Below, in pieces: positions 39,017 to 50,600 of a stretch of DNA of 64,000 nt (positions are counted from its first letter, which is position 1; the number at the start of each line of letters is the position of its first letter). This DNA is from Cyrtodaria siliqua (taxonomy: Eukaryota; Mollusca; Bivalvia; Adapedonta; Hiatellidae), in NCBI GenBank assembly GCA_037043455.1, contig JAWPHD010004468.1, positions 123,280-187,279 of the forward strand, read 5' to 3'. A model generated the notes under the pieces. The model saw only the letters and a program-made list of their open reading frames with translations. It did not search any database and was not told the origin of the DNA. A program made the translations under genes and the position numbers.

Positions 39017-40934
39017 GGCCAAACAAAATAATATGTGTGGTTCAGGTAACCCGACCGACCCTATTTATTTACCGCCGAATCGCCGACCCTATTTTTTTTT
39101 TTCGGGTTGAGAACGAATTTTCGTGGGTACGTTCGGTAAAGAGTACGAAACACCGCGAAGTACGAAACGCCGCGAGTACGAAACAACGCATAATACAACA
39201 TGGCGGCGACCGTGTTCGCGTTTACTTTCGAAAGATGTATTCACGGCCCGGAAAAAAAAATGATGAAGGCAGTCGTAAACCAAGCTACATTGATCGATAT
39301 ATTTCAAGAAAATCACCACGATTCTGGCTTAAAAACCAGTTCATTTCAGTGTTTCGCCTATAAGAATATGGGAGATGGAAGTCCCTTCGAGTAGCAATGC
39401 AAAACCCGATAGGTGGCGCCGCGTAAGCTATATTTAGAATTTAGGAATATCCCAACCTGGAGTTTGGTACGTCAAATTACGCATCTTTTAAGTGCTAAGA
39501 CACTAAAAAGTGGAACTTTTTATGTTGAATATAGGAAGAAAACACTGCATACATTACATAATTGACCTCACGGCTTTTGTTATTTATTGGTAGATGAAAA
39601 ATAAATGGAAGCGAAGTGCGGTTTTTGGAAGTTCAGTATTAAATCGGATGATTACGCTCTAGTTTATGTACAAATAAAGTACTTCAATAATTAATCTTCA
39701 ATTTGTTTTATATTTAATCTCTCAAAAAATGACGTACTCGTGGTGTATTTGCGCATTTTTCAACACCTGCTAACATCAGAAAAGACAACTCTTGTCATGT
39801 GACTGTAATGCGCATGCGTGGTACTACAAACAAGATCATCTTTTTCGAGTCTTATTTCGGACTAGAAACTTGTTCCCACTAATAATTCTCATGAATTCTT
39901 TAGTGAAATAACACTTTAAATATTGCATACACATGTTATCATTCATCACGAAAGAACTTTTGGTTTTTCTAGGCTAATTTACTCATTTTTCAGAATTGTT
40001 CAAATTTGACATTGTCACGATAAGTCATGTAGGCCATCTAACGCGAGTACTCATTTGTTTACATAGCAAAGATGACGGGTTTAACACCAACTTGTGAAAA
40101 TAGTAGCAAATATTTAAAAGAAAAAGGGAAAGAAACATTCATTTGACACATTACTTTGTAAATAAAGATCTGCATGACTTCATTGCAAGGAAAAAACAAT
40201 ATTTATCAGCTAGGTTGCTTTTTTCAGAAAAATTGATAAAAAGGCTTATTCATTTTGGCAATTGTTGGACACAAAAAATATTTTTTTTGCATGTGGGGTG
40301 GTTCATAAACTTACTTTTTTTTCCTCAATGGACTATTTTGATGATACTATTTAGAAAATACTAATCAGTTTCCCAATATTTTCTAATTTGAAAAATGCGT
40401 TTGCATTGCTACTTCGAGGTATTTTTTAAACATGTGACACGATCATGAACATATTTAAATAAAAGTGAGGCCGTTTTCTTTCAACTATGTACGTTATTAA
40501 GGGTGAAATATTATAATAAATTTTAATAGTTTAAATATCAATGTTCTCCAGAAGTGGATGGGACACCGTTCACTTATATACCGAGTGCAGACTTTGCATC
40601 TTTGCAACCCTCTTGTCAATTTCTTTTTAATATATTTCACTTTCAAAAAGGACTTAAAAACAGATATGTGCATTTTTATTTTAGTCAAATGAATTTATTT
40701 TGCTCTGACATGCTACATTTTTTTTAAAATATTGTCCTGGTTGTATAAAGAGCCAATAACCAAACAAACATATTAAGCAAAGTATTACAAAAGTATTAAA
40801 ACACTGTGTTTGACCTATTTTTGGAACGTGTCGAGAGAAAAAAATAAAAAAATAAAATAAAAAAAAATCCCTACCTACCTACCCTATTTTTTCCCCCAAT
40901 GTTACCTGAACCACACATATTATTTTGTTTGGCC
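39017..40934. mobile_element. 1.9-kb DNA transposon-like element with 34-bp inverted ends
   Basis: GGCCAAACAAAATAATATGT plus GTGGTTCAGGTAAC at 39017-39050 is perfectly inverted at 40901-40934. Inside the left end is CCGACCGACCC and inside the right end is ACCTACCTACCC. The interior is AT-rich; no transposase is seen, only a 64-codon ORF. A shorter relative lies at 46445-46883. Confidence 0.8.
39200..39394 (+). CDS. Small ORF inside the inverted-repeat element, unknown
   Basis: 64 codons from ATG 39200 in a favourable context (ACAACATGGCGGCG), beginning MAATVFAFTFERCIHGPEKK and ending GDGSPFE. The CG-rich start stands out from the AT-rich element. There is no recognised domain. It may be a captured host first exon or a small element protein; a chance ORF cannot be excluded. 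Confidence 0.35.
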   Translation: MAATVFAFTFERCIHGPEKKMMKAVVNQATLIDIFQENHHDSGLKTSSFQCFAYKNMGDGSPFE

Positions 40935-41083
40935 TAATTTACATGATGAGAACTATTCTAACATAAAGAACAAAGGTCATACTGTGTTTCTTTTGGTTTT
41001 TACTGAACTTTCATTTAATCAGATTCGTTGTTTCTTTTAAATTGATTAATTAATTCACATCCATTTTGAAAGCACGAATGTTT
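40935..41083. other. Unique spacer between repeats
   Basis: Nothing recognised. Confidence 0.5.
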
Positions 41084-41367
41084 AACAAGAGGCCCAAGAG
41101 GGCCTGTGGACGCTCTACTGGCTAACATGGCTCTTATAACATTAATGAAGCGAGTGACTGCCATTTACATTTTTTTGAAAGTTTCGGGCAAAAAACAGCT
41201 TTTGAACTAAATCAAGGGCCATAACTAAAGAATCTGTTTAAGTTCGGTAAAGATCAGATGAAAAATGAAGGCCCTACCGTATTAACGAGGCAAAATATAG
41301 CATTTTTAACTAAATCAAGAGCCATAACTCCTCTGTTACTGGTCCGACTGGTCCAACATAGAGCTAA
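41084..41367 (+). mobile_element. Miniature family C element (about 285 bp), first copy
   Basis: A complete head (AACAAGAGGCCCAAGAGGGC) is joined after less than two monomers to a reduced tail GGTCCAACATAGAGCTAA. No microsatellite remains. It is an internal-deletion derivative. Confidence 0.75.
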
Positions 41368-41397
41368 AAAAATAAAAAAAAAAAAAAAAAATATTGA

Positions 41398-41688
41398 AAC
41401 AAGAGGCCCAAGAGGGCCTGTGGACGCTCTACTTGCTAACACGGCTCTTATTACATCAATGAAGCGATTGACTGCCATTTACGTTTTTTTTTTAACGTTT
41501 CGGGCAAAAAACAGCTTTTTAACTAAATCAAGGGCCATAACTAGAGAATCTGGTAAAGTTTGGAAAAGATCAGATGAAAAATGAAGGCCGTACCGTATTA
41601 ACGAGGCAAAATATAGCACTTTTAACTAAATCAAGAGCCATAACTCCTCTGTTACTGTTCTGGTCCGACTGGTCCAACATAGAGCTAA
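41398..41688 (+). mobile_element. Miniature family C element, second copy
   Basis: The same deletion structure and tail (GGTCCAACATAGAGCTAA) as the copy 30 bp upstream, separated by an A-rich run. The two are tandem copies of a short derivative. Confidence 0.75.
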
Positions 41689-41739
41689 AAAAAAAATAAT
41701 GAAATAAATAATAAAAAAAATAAAATAATAATATAAAAA

Positions 41740-43476
41740 AAGAGTCATAAAATCTGCTAAAGTTTGGCAAAGATCGGATGAAAAATGAAGGCCCTATCGT
41801 CTTAACGAGGCAAAATATAGCATTTTGAACTTAATCAAGGGTCATTACTCCGCTGTAACTAGTCCGATATGAATGGTTTTCGGACTTGTCTGAGCTTTCA
41901 TTGATATTAACAATCTGATAAAGTTTGGTAAAGATCGGATGAACAATGAAGCCCCTATCGTCTTAACGAGGCAAAATATAGCATTTTTAACAAAATCAAG
42001 GGCCATAACTCCGCTGTTACTGGTCCGATATGGCTGGTTTTCAAAATTGTTCCAGCTTTCAACAACATTAACAATCTGATAAAGATTGGTAAAGATCAGA
42101 TGAACAATGAAGCCTCTATCGTCTTAACGATGCAAAATATAGCATTTTAAACTAAATCAAGGGCCATAACTCTGCTGTTACTAGTCCGATATGGCTGGTT
42201 TTCGAACTTGTCCGAGCTTTCATTGATATTAACAATGTGGTAAAGTTTGGTAAAGATAGGATGAAAAACGAAGGCCCTATCGTCTTAACGAGGCAAAATA
42301 TAACAATATAGCATTTTTAACTAAATCAAGGACCATAACTCTGCTGTTACTGGTCCGATATGGCTGGTTTTTCGAACTTGTCCGAGCTTTCATTGATATT
42401 AACAATGTGGTAAAGTTTGGTAAAGATAGGATGAAAAATGAAGGCCCTATCGTCTTAACGAGGCAAAATATAGCATTTTTAACTAAATCAAGGGCCATAA
42501 CTCCGCTGTTACTTGTCCGATCTGGCTGGTTTTCGAACTCATCCGAGCTTTCATTGATATTAACAACCTGTAAAAGTTTGGTAAAGATCGGATGAAAAAT
42601 GAAGGCCCTATCGTCTTAACGAGCCAAAAGTTAACGCCGACGACGGACAACGGACGACGGACAACTCGGCATCCCATTAAAAACAAATAAAAAAATAAAA
42701 AGTAAAAGCGTTTGATAACGATCGGATGAAACATGAAGCCCCTATCGTCTTAACGAGGCAAAATATAGCATTTTTAACTAAATCAAGGGCCATAGCTCCG
42801 CTGTTACTTGTCCGTTATGGCTGGTTTTCGAACTTGTTCGAGCTTTCAATGACATTAACAATCTGATAAAGTTTGGTAAAGATCGGATGAACAATGAAGC
42901 CCCTATCATCTTACCAAGGCAAAATATAGCATTTTTAACTAAATCATGGACCATAACTCCGCTGTTACTGGTCCGATATGGCTGGTTTTCGAACTTTTTC
43001 GAGCTTTCAACGACATTAACAATCTGATAAAGTTTGGTAAAGATCGTATGAACAATGAAGCCCCTATCGTCTTGAGGCAAAATATAGCATTTTTAACTAA
43101 ATCAAGGGCCATAACTCCCCTGTTACTAGTCCGATATGGCTGGTTTTCGAACTTGACCGAGCTTTCATTGATATTAACAATGTGGTAAAGTTTGGTAAAG
43201 ATAGGATGAAAAACGAAGGCCCTATCATCTTAACGAGGCAAAATATAGCAATATAGCATTTTCAACTAAATCAAGGATCATACATGTAACTCTGGTGTTA
43301 CTTGGCCGATCTGGCTGGTTTTCGAACTCATCCGAGCTTTCATTGACATTAACAATGTGGTAAAGTGTGGTAAAGATCAGATGAAAAATGAAGGCTCTAT
43401 CGTCTTAACGAGACAAAAGTTAACGACGGACGGACAACTCGCCCATAAGCTCTGCTGGCCTTTGGCCAGTAGAGCT
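41740..43476 (+). mobile_element. Family C core array with complete tail
   Basis: About ten ~161-bp monomers without a clear head, an internal GACGACGGACAACGGACGAC tract at 42640, and the terminal hairpin TCTGCTGGCCTTTGGCCAGT ending in AGAGCTAA. Confidence 0.75.
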
Positions 43477-43727
43477 AAAAATGATTTTTACTCTAAACAT
43501 ATTCCTTGTTACTCATTCATTTTTGAATCTGATGAGTAAGTACTCATTGGAGTAAAAAAAATTATCTACAGCTCTGTATCTACATGTATCTTCCAATAAT
43601 TCCAAAACCCTGCAGGGGACCTAGGAATGATGTGTGTCATCTGATATACCGGTAGACATGTTAGTAGAATGAAAGTATTGTGTTAGTAACGTTAAAATAT
43701 AAAAACATATCTGGTGATAACTTATGG
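43477..43727. other. Unique spacer
   Basis: No feature recognised. Confidence 0.5.
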
Positions 43728-43978
43728 TGAGGCATGTTCCGATGCTAACTGCAGAGTTGAACAACTCTTATGTTGGGTACGGGAGGGGATATCTGTGGGT
43801 AGGGCATTCCAGTGAACTGATGTTCTAGGGAAGTATGAGTATTTATAGTAGTCGGATGCCGTACTTACTACTCTAAATTGAAGTCGGTGTAGGTGTTTAG
43901 ACCCTCTGTTAATCAGTGTCAGACAGTCCCAGTGTTCAAGATAAGCTTTCAGCACAAAGAGTGTTGTACGCTTGAAGA
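43728..43978 (-). pseudogene. 3' scrap of a LINE reverse-transcriptase ORF
   Basis: It reads LEHWDCLTLINRGSKHLHRL and then YYKYSYFPRTSVHWNALPTD, the conserved C-terminal end of Jockey/CR1-type ORF2 proteins (compare YSFFPRTVIDWNKL in the LINE at 47714). The rest of the ORF is missing, cut off where family H begins. Confidence 0.75.
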
Positions 43979-44458
43979 AAACAAGAAATGTCACAGTAAG
44001 TGACAAATGCCCCCGAAGTGACCTGTAAGTGTGACCTTGACCTTGGAGCAATATGAAACCAACAGATATATTTCAAAATAATTTAAAAAAAAAAAAAAAA
44101 AGAAATATATAAAAATAATGAAATAAAATTTAAAAAAAAAAAAAAAAATCGCAACACGACGTCTTGTGGTGAGCAATTGTGCGAAGTTATTTGAAAATCC
44201 ATCCATTATTGTCAGAGTTATGAAGCGGACACAAGTGTACAGACAAACGGATTTTGACCTTTGACCTCTAAGTGTGACCTTGACTTTGGAGCCACGGACC
44301 TGGTTTTTGTGCGCGACACGTCGTCTTGTGGTGAGCAATTGTGCGAAGTTATTTGAAAATCCGTTCATTATTGTCAGAGTTATGAAGCGGACACGATTGT
44401 ACCGACAAACGGACAGACAGTGCGACTAGTTACTAAATGCCACCCTTCGGGGGCATAA
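43979..44458 (+). mobile_element. Family H hairpin-ended element (480 bp)
   Basis: Head ACAAGAAATGTCACAGTAAG with hairpin TGTCAC/GTGACA, then AATGCCCCCGAAG; tail ATGCCACCCTTCGGGGGCAT, a hairpin whose arm is also complementary to the head. Inside are two ~130-bp repeats (GAGCAATTGTGCGAAGTTAT) and homopolymer runs. It is non-coding. Confidence 0.7.
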
Positions 44459-44844
44459 AAAAAAGATTACGTATTTACATTTACAAATGCGTATTCTTAA
44501 AAACAAGTTTCGGACAAGCATTTAAAATGTAAAATGTTAACTCGTCAGTCATTACCATAAAAGATATTGCGTATTTCCTATTCCCCTTACATAGTATACA
44601 TTTAACACTGCTAGTCTTTTTTAAACAGATTAATTTGTTACTAAATGCCACCCTTCGGGGGCATAAAAAAAAGATTACGTATTTACATTTACAAATGCGT
44701 ATTCTTAAAAACAAGTTTCGGACAAGCATTTAAAATGTAAAATGTTAACTCGTCAGTCATTACCATAAAAGATATTGCGTATTTCCTATTCCCCTTACAT
44801 AGTATACATTTAACACTGCTAGTCTTTTTTAAACAGATTAATTT
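44429..44844. repeat. 208-bp tandem duplication including the family H tail
   Basis: 44429-44636 and 44637-44844 are almost identical, both starting GTTACTAAATGCCACCCTTC. The duplication copied the element tail plus its flank, so it happened after insertion. Confidence 0.85.
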
Positions 44845-44974
44845 GCGCCGACAAAAAGGCCATTTCTTTTTCCTTGCAAGCATCTACTCTAGTAAAATTT
44901 CTGGATGCACCTGATTGTCATTCAGTACCTCAAACTTCAATAAGATTCTATTGAGTATGACTGGGCAATACAGC

Positions 44975-45199
44975 ACGTTCACCTGCGCGCTGCCATCTTT
45001 GAAATGGTTCCCTTCTCGCCAATAGGATAATTACAAATATTTCAAACAATTTTCACGTTCACCTGCGCGCTGCCATCTTTGAAATGGTTCCCTACTCGCC
45101 AATAGGATGAATACAAACGCGTAATTATCCTATTGGCGAGTAGGGAACCATTTCAAAGATGGCAGCGCGCAGGTGAACGTGAAAATTGTTTGAAATATT
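44975..45199. repeat. Foldback: 73-bp perfect inverted repeat plus a direct copy
   Basis: 45036-45108 is the exact inverse of 45127-45199, with an 18-base loop. A third, direct copy of CACGTTCACCTGCGCGCTGC and its surroundings lies at 44975-45030. The arms contain CTGCCATCTTTGAAATGGTT. Confidence 0.85.
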
Positions 45200-46444
45200 C
45201 AGCCGTTGTGAATACCAGATGTCGGATTGAGCTTTCTGATGATTGGTATGTGTAATTATAAGTTATTTCTGATTGAACAAATGTATGTTTATGCAGGTTG
45301 AATGGTGTATAGTTGTGTTTTAGAGGTGAATGACGGTGACAATTGGCACGGTCACATCTCCGTCGAGTAAGAAGTTTCTTCACTTCTCGACTTACTGGGT
45401 ACACATTGCCATTGAGTTTAGTTGATTTAGTTAATGTTTCTATGGAGAGCTATCCATCCTGCAAAATTTGAGTGCTTGCTTGAGCAAATCGTCCAAGAGT
45501 TGACCGTGTATTCGACCATAAACAAAGTGGAGTCATGTTTTCCAAAAAAAAATCAGCGATTCTCGGACACCTTTGTACAATATAGGATGGTGTTCCCTAA
45601 TATCGCGGTACTTACTGTTTGCAGTTTAAATAAATGATAATACAACATTTATCTAAAATTATTTCTGTCCTGGTTACCTTCACAAACATCTCATATATGT
45701 ATTTGTACATAGTATTAAAACATTAGATGGATTAAATATTGAAATAATTTTATCCGATATCGACAGCTATGTTTTTACTGTTGTCAGGGGAGAGTACTCT
45801 AATATCGCAGTAAACAGTGGAGGCCCTGACTAGAGTTTATTGATTGCAAAAAAATCTAAATAAAATAAATGGGATATATCTACCAATAAAACTACAACTA
45901 TATGCTGAAATTCAACAGTTTCTTTTAATAATCACGCAAGTAACATCAATTCATCTCTCAACACTCTTGTTTTCTTTACTTTTTTAACTTTTGTACTAGC
46001 AGTTAGACCTTTGTAAGTGTGGACATCTGAAAACAGAGTCACGCCTCAAAACTGTAACATTACAGCAGTATTTAAGGTGTATCCAACGTGGACAGAAGTC
46101 ACACTTTCCCCAAGAAACAAAACAAAGTGTCTTACATCCCCTCAATATGAGCGTCTACAATCAATTTGGGAACTCCGTAGGAAAAGGCGTAGCAGGGCTT
46201 CTTTATTAGTTCCCCTAAATTTATTGGTGCTGTTGGCAGGTGCTCTGTTCGCAACATAGCCTCGTCACGTGACGACAACAAGTTCATTCATAAATATCAT
46301 CAAGCCTATGAAGATTTGACGGAGCCCCAAAGTTTATAAACTTATTTTACGAAGTGTTATGGGTTATTTTGTTGGTAAGGGGGTGGAGGAAATTTACACA
46401 TTGTGATGTTTTTATGTATTTATATGGAAAACCAATTTTACTTA
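45200..46444. other. Unassigned DNA between the foldback and a MITE
   Basis: Short ORFs (45434-45637 and 46017-46259 on plus) have no recognisable domain. A modest inverted repeat (GTCGAGTAAGAAG / CTTCTCGACTTACTGG) lies at 45362-45400. AATATCGC(A/G)GTA occurs near 45600 and 45800. Confidence 0.4.
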
Positions 46445-46883
46445 GGCCAAATAAAATTATACCTGTGTTTACTGTAACATTGCTGAAAAAAATAGGGTAG
46501 GTAGGTAGGCATTTTATTTTATTATTTTATTTTTTGGCGAAGTTACATTTAAGGTGGCGATAAGCTTTGATGAATGGGAAAATGTTGTATTTTAAAAAAT
46601 ACAATAGATAACAATATGAAATTGTGTATGTTTTATTGTTTCCTAAAAGGCATGGCAACAACTGGCTCTTTTCCCAATCACTTGCAATTATTGCAAAGGG
46701 GTAAGACAGTTTAATTTATTTTTCGCATGTCCGGAAGAGGGTCAGTTCCAACAGCAGGACAATGAGCACATGAGTCGGCCGTGATCATAATTATTTTTAC
46801 AAAAAATAAATAAAAAATAAATTCTTATTGTTTTCAGAGGGTCGGTCGGGTTACAGTAAACTCAGGTATAATTTTATTTAGCC
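46445..46883. mobile_element. MITE related to the 39017-40934 element
   Basis: GGCCAAATAAAATTATACCT plus GTGTTTACTGTAAC is inverted at 46850-46883 (two mismatches). It has the same inner marks as the larger element, ATAGGGTAGGTAGGTA at one end and CCGACCGACCC at the other, in the opposite orientation. 439 bp, non-coding. Confidence 0.8.
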
Positions 46884-47635
46884 TTACCATAAGTTGCGAC
46901 ATTTTGCCGATATGTATGTGTAAACATTAGTGTGACCTTCTGGTATGAATTGTGCGATTTTGATCACAGGTAGGTGGCGCTTGAGGGTGATGTCATCAAA
47001 AATAGAGTTTACTGCGATATTAAAGAACCCGCGCTATTAGGAGAAACCACTATAATATATGATTTTTTTTTTTTTAGGAAAGTTTCAAAATGTAATGAAA
47101 TGACTTTTTGGATGATGTTTTTTTTGGTGTGGGGGGTTGCTGAGTGAGGGGGGGTGGGGGGTGTAGTAGAGGGAGATGGGGGAAAGTAGTGACCAAATTA
47201 CGCGCCGAATACCTGTGGGTCACATTTGGTAGGATTAGGATATTTCATGTGACAGCATCCCTAAAAGCCACATACAAAAAGAATTAAAAAATATATTTGA
47301 TATCAGACCGGATTACAATTACAATATCACGGCCACATTAAGTGTATGAATGATGCTTACCAACATCCGAATTTTCAATATCCGGATACCATGCCACTTT
47401 CAATGCAAACAACATTTGCGCAGACGCCACCCTATACATACACGCTGGTTTAACACAATGCTAATTATTGCTTGGATTTATGACTTAGTTGTCGTAATAC
47501 CGGACACAACCATCACTTTGTAAATGGTAGACATGTAATAAAACAAACAAGTAAATATGCACGCTATCCTATAATTTTCGATATTTTCTTTTAAAACGGT
47601 GTGTTATTTTAATCGTCAACTGCGTAAGAATTACA
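46884..47635. other. Spacer before the LINE
   Basis: No gene is seen. A G-rich stretch (GGGTGGGGGGTG) lies at about 47140-47175. Confidence 0.45.
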
Positions 47636-50600
47636 CTCTGAATCTGAATCTGAATAGGTACGTCGAAGTAACCAATACTGGCTTTTATTCAACGGGATGG
47701 TGTGCGCGTAAATTTAGTCTGGTAATGTTAATTCACGTTTGAAGCTTTCGATGGACTGTTGCTTCACAATATTGTCACTGAGTTTATTCCAATCTATCAC
47801 TGTTCTTGGGAAGAAAGAGTATTTGAAGTTGTCACTTTTTGTCTGTATTAATTGGAAACACTTTGTGTTATTGTTCACTTGGTTTGCAACAATGTTTTTA
47901 TGTATATAGTCCTCGTATTTCTTAGCTCTAATTGTTCGTTTAGGCCTAAGGGGATTTAGATAGTGCTCAATATTAATAGCTGGGACGTGCCCTTCCACCA
48001 CCTTGTACAGGAACGTCAGCCGCTGGTGGCGTCGTCTTTCTTGTAGTGGGGCCAGTTCCAGGTCCTTCAGCATGGCGGTCACACATCCATCTTGTCTGGA
48101 TCTGTAATCCTTCTTGATGAAGCGTGCGGATGATCGCTGTATCCGCTCTAGCTTGTCTATTTCGCCTTGCTGGTAGGGGTCCCAGATAACACACCCATAT
48201 TCCAGTTTGGATCGGATCAGTCCGAGGTAGGCGTTCTTCCGGCAGCTAGAAGGACAGTGCCTTAGGTTTCTTCTCATGAATCCAAGGGTAGAGTTAGCAC
48301 GTTTGGTGATTTTCGATATATGTGTAGTCCATTTCAGGTCATCAGAGAATGTAATTCCAAGGTAAGGATTTTCTTGAACTTGTTTTAGAATATCGCCGTC
48401 GATGGTGTAAAAATAGCTTGACTTCTGTTTGCTGCTGAGGAGATAGCATTTCTTGGCGTTGAACTTCATACCCCAATCATGCGCCCATTGTTGTAGATTT
48501 TTGAGGTCTAATTGGAGGAGTTCGTGGTCTTTGATGGAGTTAATAGTTCTGTATAATAGACAGTCATCCGCGAACAGGCGTATGTGGGACTTGACTCTCT
48601 CGGGCAGGTCATTGATGTGGCAGAGGAACAGCAAAGGCCCTAACACCGTGCCTTGGGGTACGCCGGATCCTACTGGGACGTGTCGGGACTTCTCACCTTC
48701 CACCACCACGCACATTTCACGCTGTTGGAGGAAGTTGGCAATCCAGTCGAGTAGGGGGCCACGGATACCATAGTTCTCAAGCTTTAGGAGAAGTCGTTGG
48801 TGGGGTACGGTGTCAAATGCTTTGCTGAAGTCCAGAATCATTGTGTCGACCTGTTTATTCTTGTCATAGTAGCCGAGTAGATCGTGAGCTGTGACGACTA
48901 GTTGTGTCTCGCAGGAGTAGCCTGAACGGAAGCCATGATTGAGGTCGGTAAGTACCCTGTGTCTGTCTAGGTGGTCGAGCATATGGTGACAAATGATATG
49001 TTCCAGTAGTTTGGATAGGACACAAGTGAGGGACACTGGGCGGTAGTTCTCTGGAGTATGGCGATCCCCTTTCTTGAAGACCGGCGCAATGTTGGCGCTT
49101 CTCCAGTCCTTGGGTAGCTCCCCGGTGTCAACTGACTTTTGGAAGATGGTGGTAATGGCTGGGGTGGCTTCTGTCGCACACGCCTGGAGGACTCTGTTTG
49201 GTATCTCGTCTGGGCCAGTTGCCTTCCTAATGTTGATATTTTTTAGAAGATTCAGTACCCCTTCTTCCCCAATATGTAGTGCGGGTATGCTCTCATCTAT
49301 GTGGTTGGAGAGTGGAGGGGGTGGCTGGTTGTTGTTGTCCTTCGTGAAGACTGACTGGAATTGGTTGATCAGGATCTCCGCTTTACCTTTACAGTCGCTG
49401 ACAAGGTGGCCATGGTTCCGTAGAGGGGCGATGCCTATGTTGTCTTCCTTCTTGGACTTAACGTAGTTGTAGAAGGGTTTGGTGTTGTTGTTTTCCAGGC
49501 CTTCGTTGATAACTTTGTTGATATGGTCCCATTCAGCTTTGCGGATGAGCCGTTTAGTTTCCTTTTGGCATTTTCTGTAATTTGTCCAGATGTTGGTTTT
49601 CTTGGCCTTTTTGAAGATCCTAGCTTTCCGCTTGAGCTGTCTTTTTACTTCTTTTGTGATCCATGGTGTTGCGTTTCTTGAAGTCTTCATTTTGGATGGG
49701 ATGTTTTCTTGAATTGTTGTGTTGAGCATTTCTTTGAAGGTGTCCCAGAGATTGTGTACATTGGAATTGTTTCGGTATAGTCGTAGGATTTCTGTAGAGA
49801 TGGTTGATATGTCTTTCTTTAGATTTTCCCAGTTGGCCTTGGAGAACGTATAACATTTCCTGGGTTTCTGTTTGGCATAGTATGGCTTGGTAACGGAATC
49901 AGCAACTACAATGTCATGGTCGGAGATACCAGGTGCGTTGGAAGTGGATTTAATGAGTGATGGATTCGTGGTAAATATAAGATCCAAAATGTTGTTTTCT
50001 CTAGTTGGCTTGTCGTGCACTTGAGTGAGGTTGAAGTCAATGGACAGGTCAAGTAGAGCCTGTTGAACGTCTTTGTCTTGAGCATCTCGCTGTACAGAGA
50101 GGTTCTGCCAATCTATGGCGGGGCAGTTGAAGTCGCCGGCTATAATGGTGAGGCGTTCTTTGTCGTTCATCGCCAGGTTGATTGACTTCCGTAGTTCGTT
50201 CACATCAGCCATGTTTCGATGGGGCATGTAGAATGAGGAGACTAGGAGGTTCTTCTTTCCCTTGAGTTTCACTTGGACCCATTCTACTTCACATTTCGTG
50301 ACCAGTTCAGGTTGTTCCTCAGCTATCAGATCCTCGTGTACTAGGACGAAAACTCCCCCTCCGAGTGTTCCTCTGTCGTTTCTGTAAGCTCTGTAGTGGG
50401 TTGGGAATACTTCGCATGACTGAATGGCGTCGGGGGCTGGAGATTTACCTGGCTGGATGCCCTTTAGCCACGAATCTGTGCCGCAGACTATGTCAGGCTT
50501 TATGTAGTGGAGGGCTGCTTGGAGTTCTGCGCTTTTTCCACCACCAATGCTCCGGCAGTTGACGTTCATAATCCGAAGATTCTGTTTTTCTGAAACGCAA

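Noticed and set aside
46017..46259. 80-codon ORF ending in a hydrophobic stretch
   Set aside because: There is no recognised domain, no splice or promoter support, and its length is near chance expectation.
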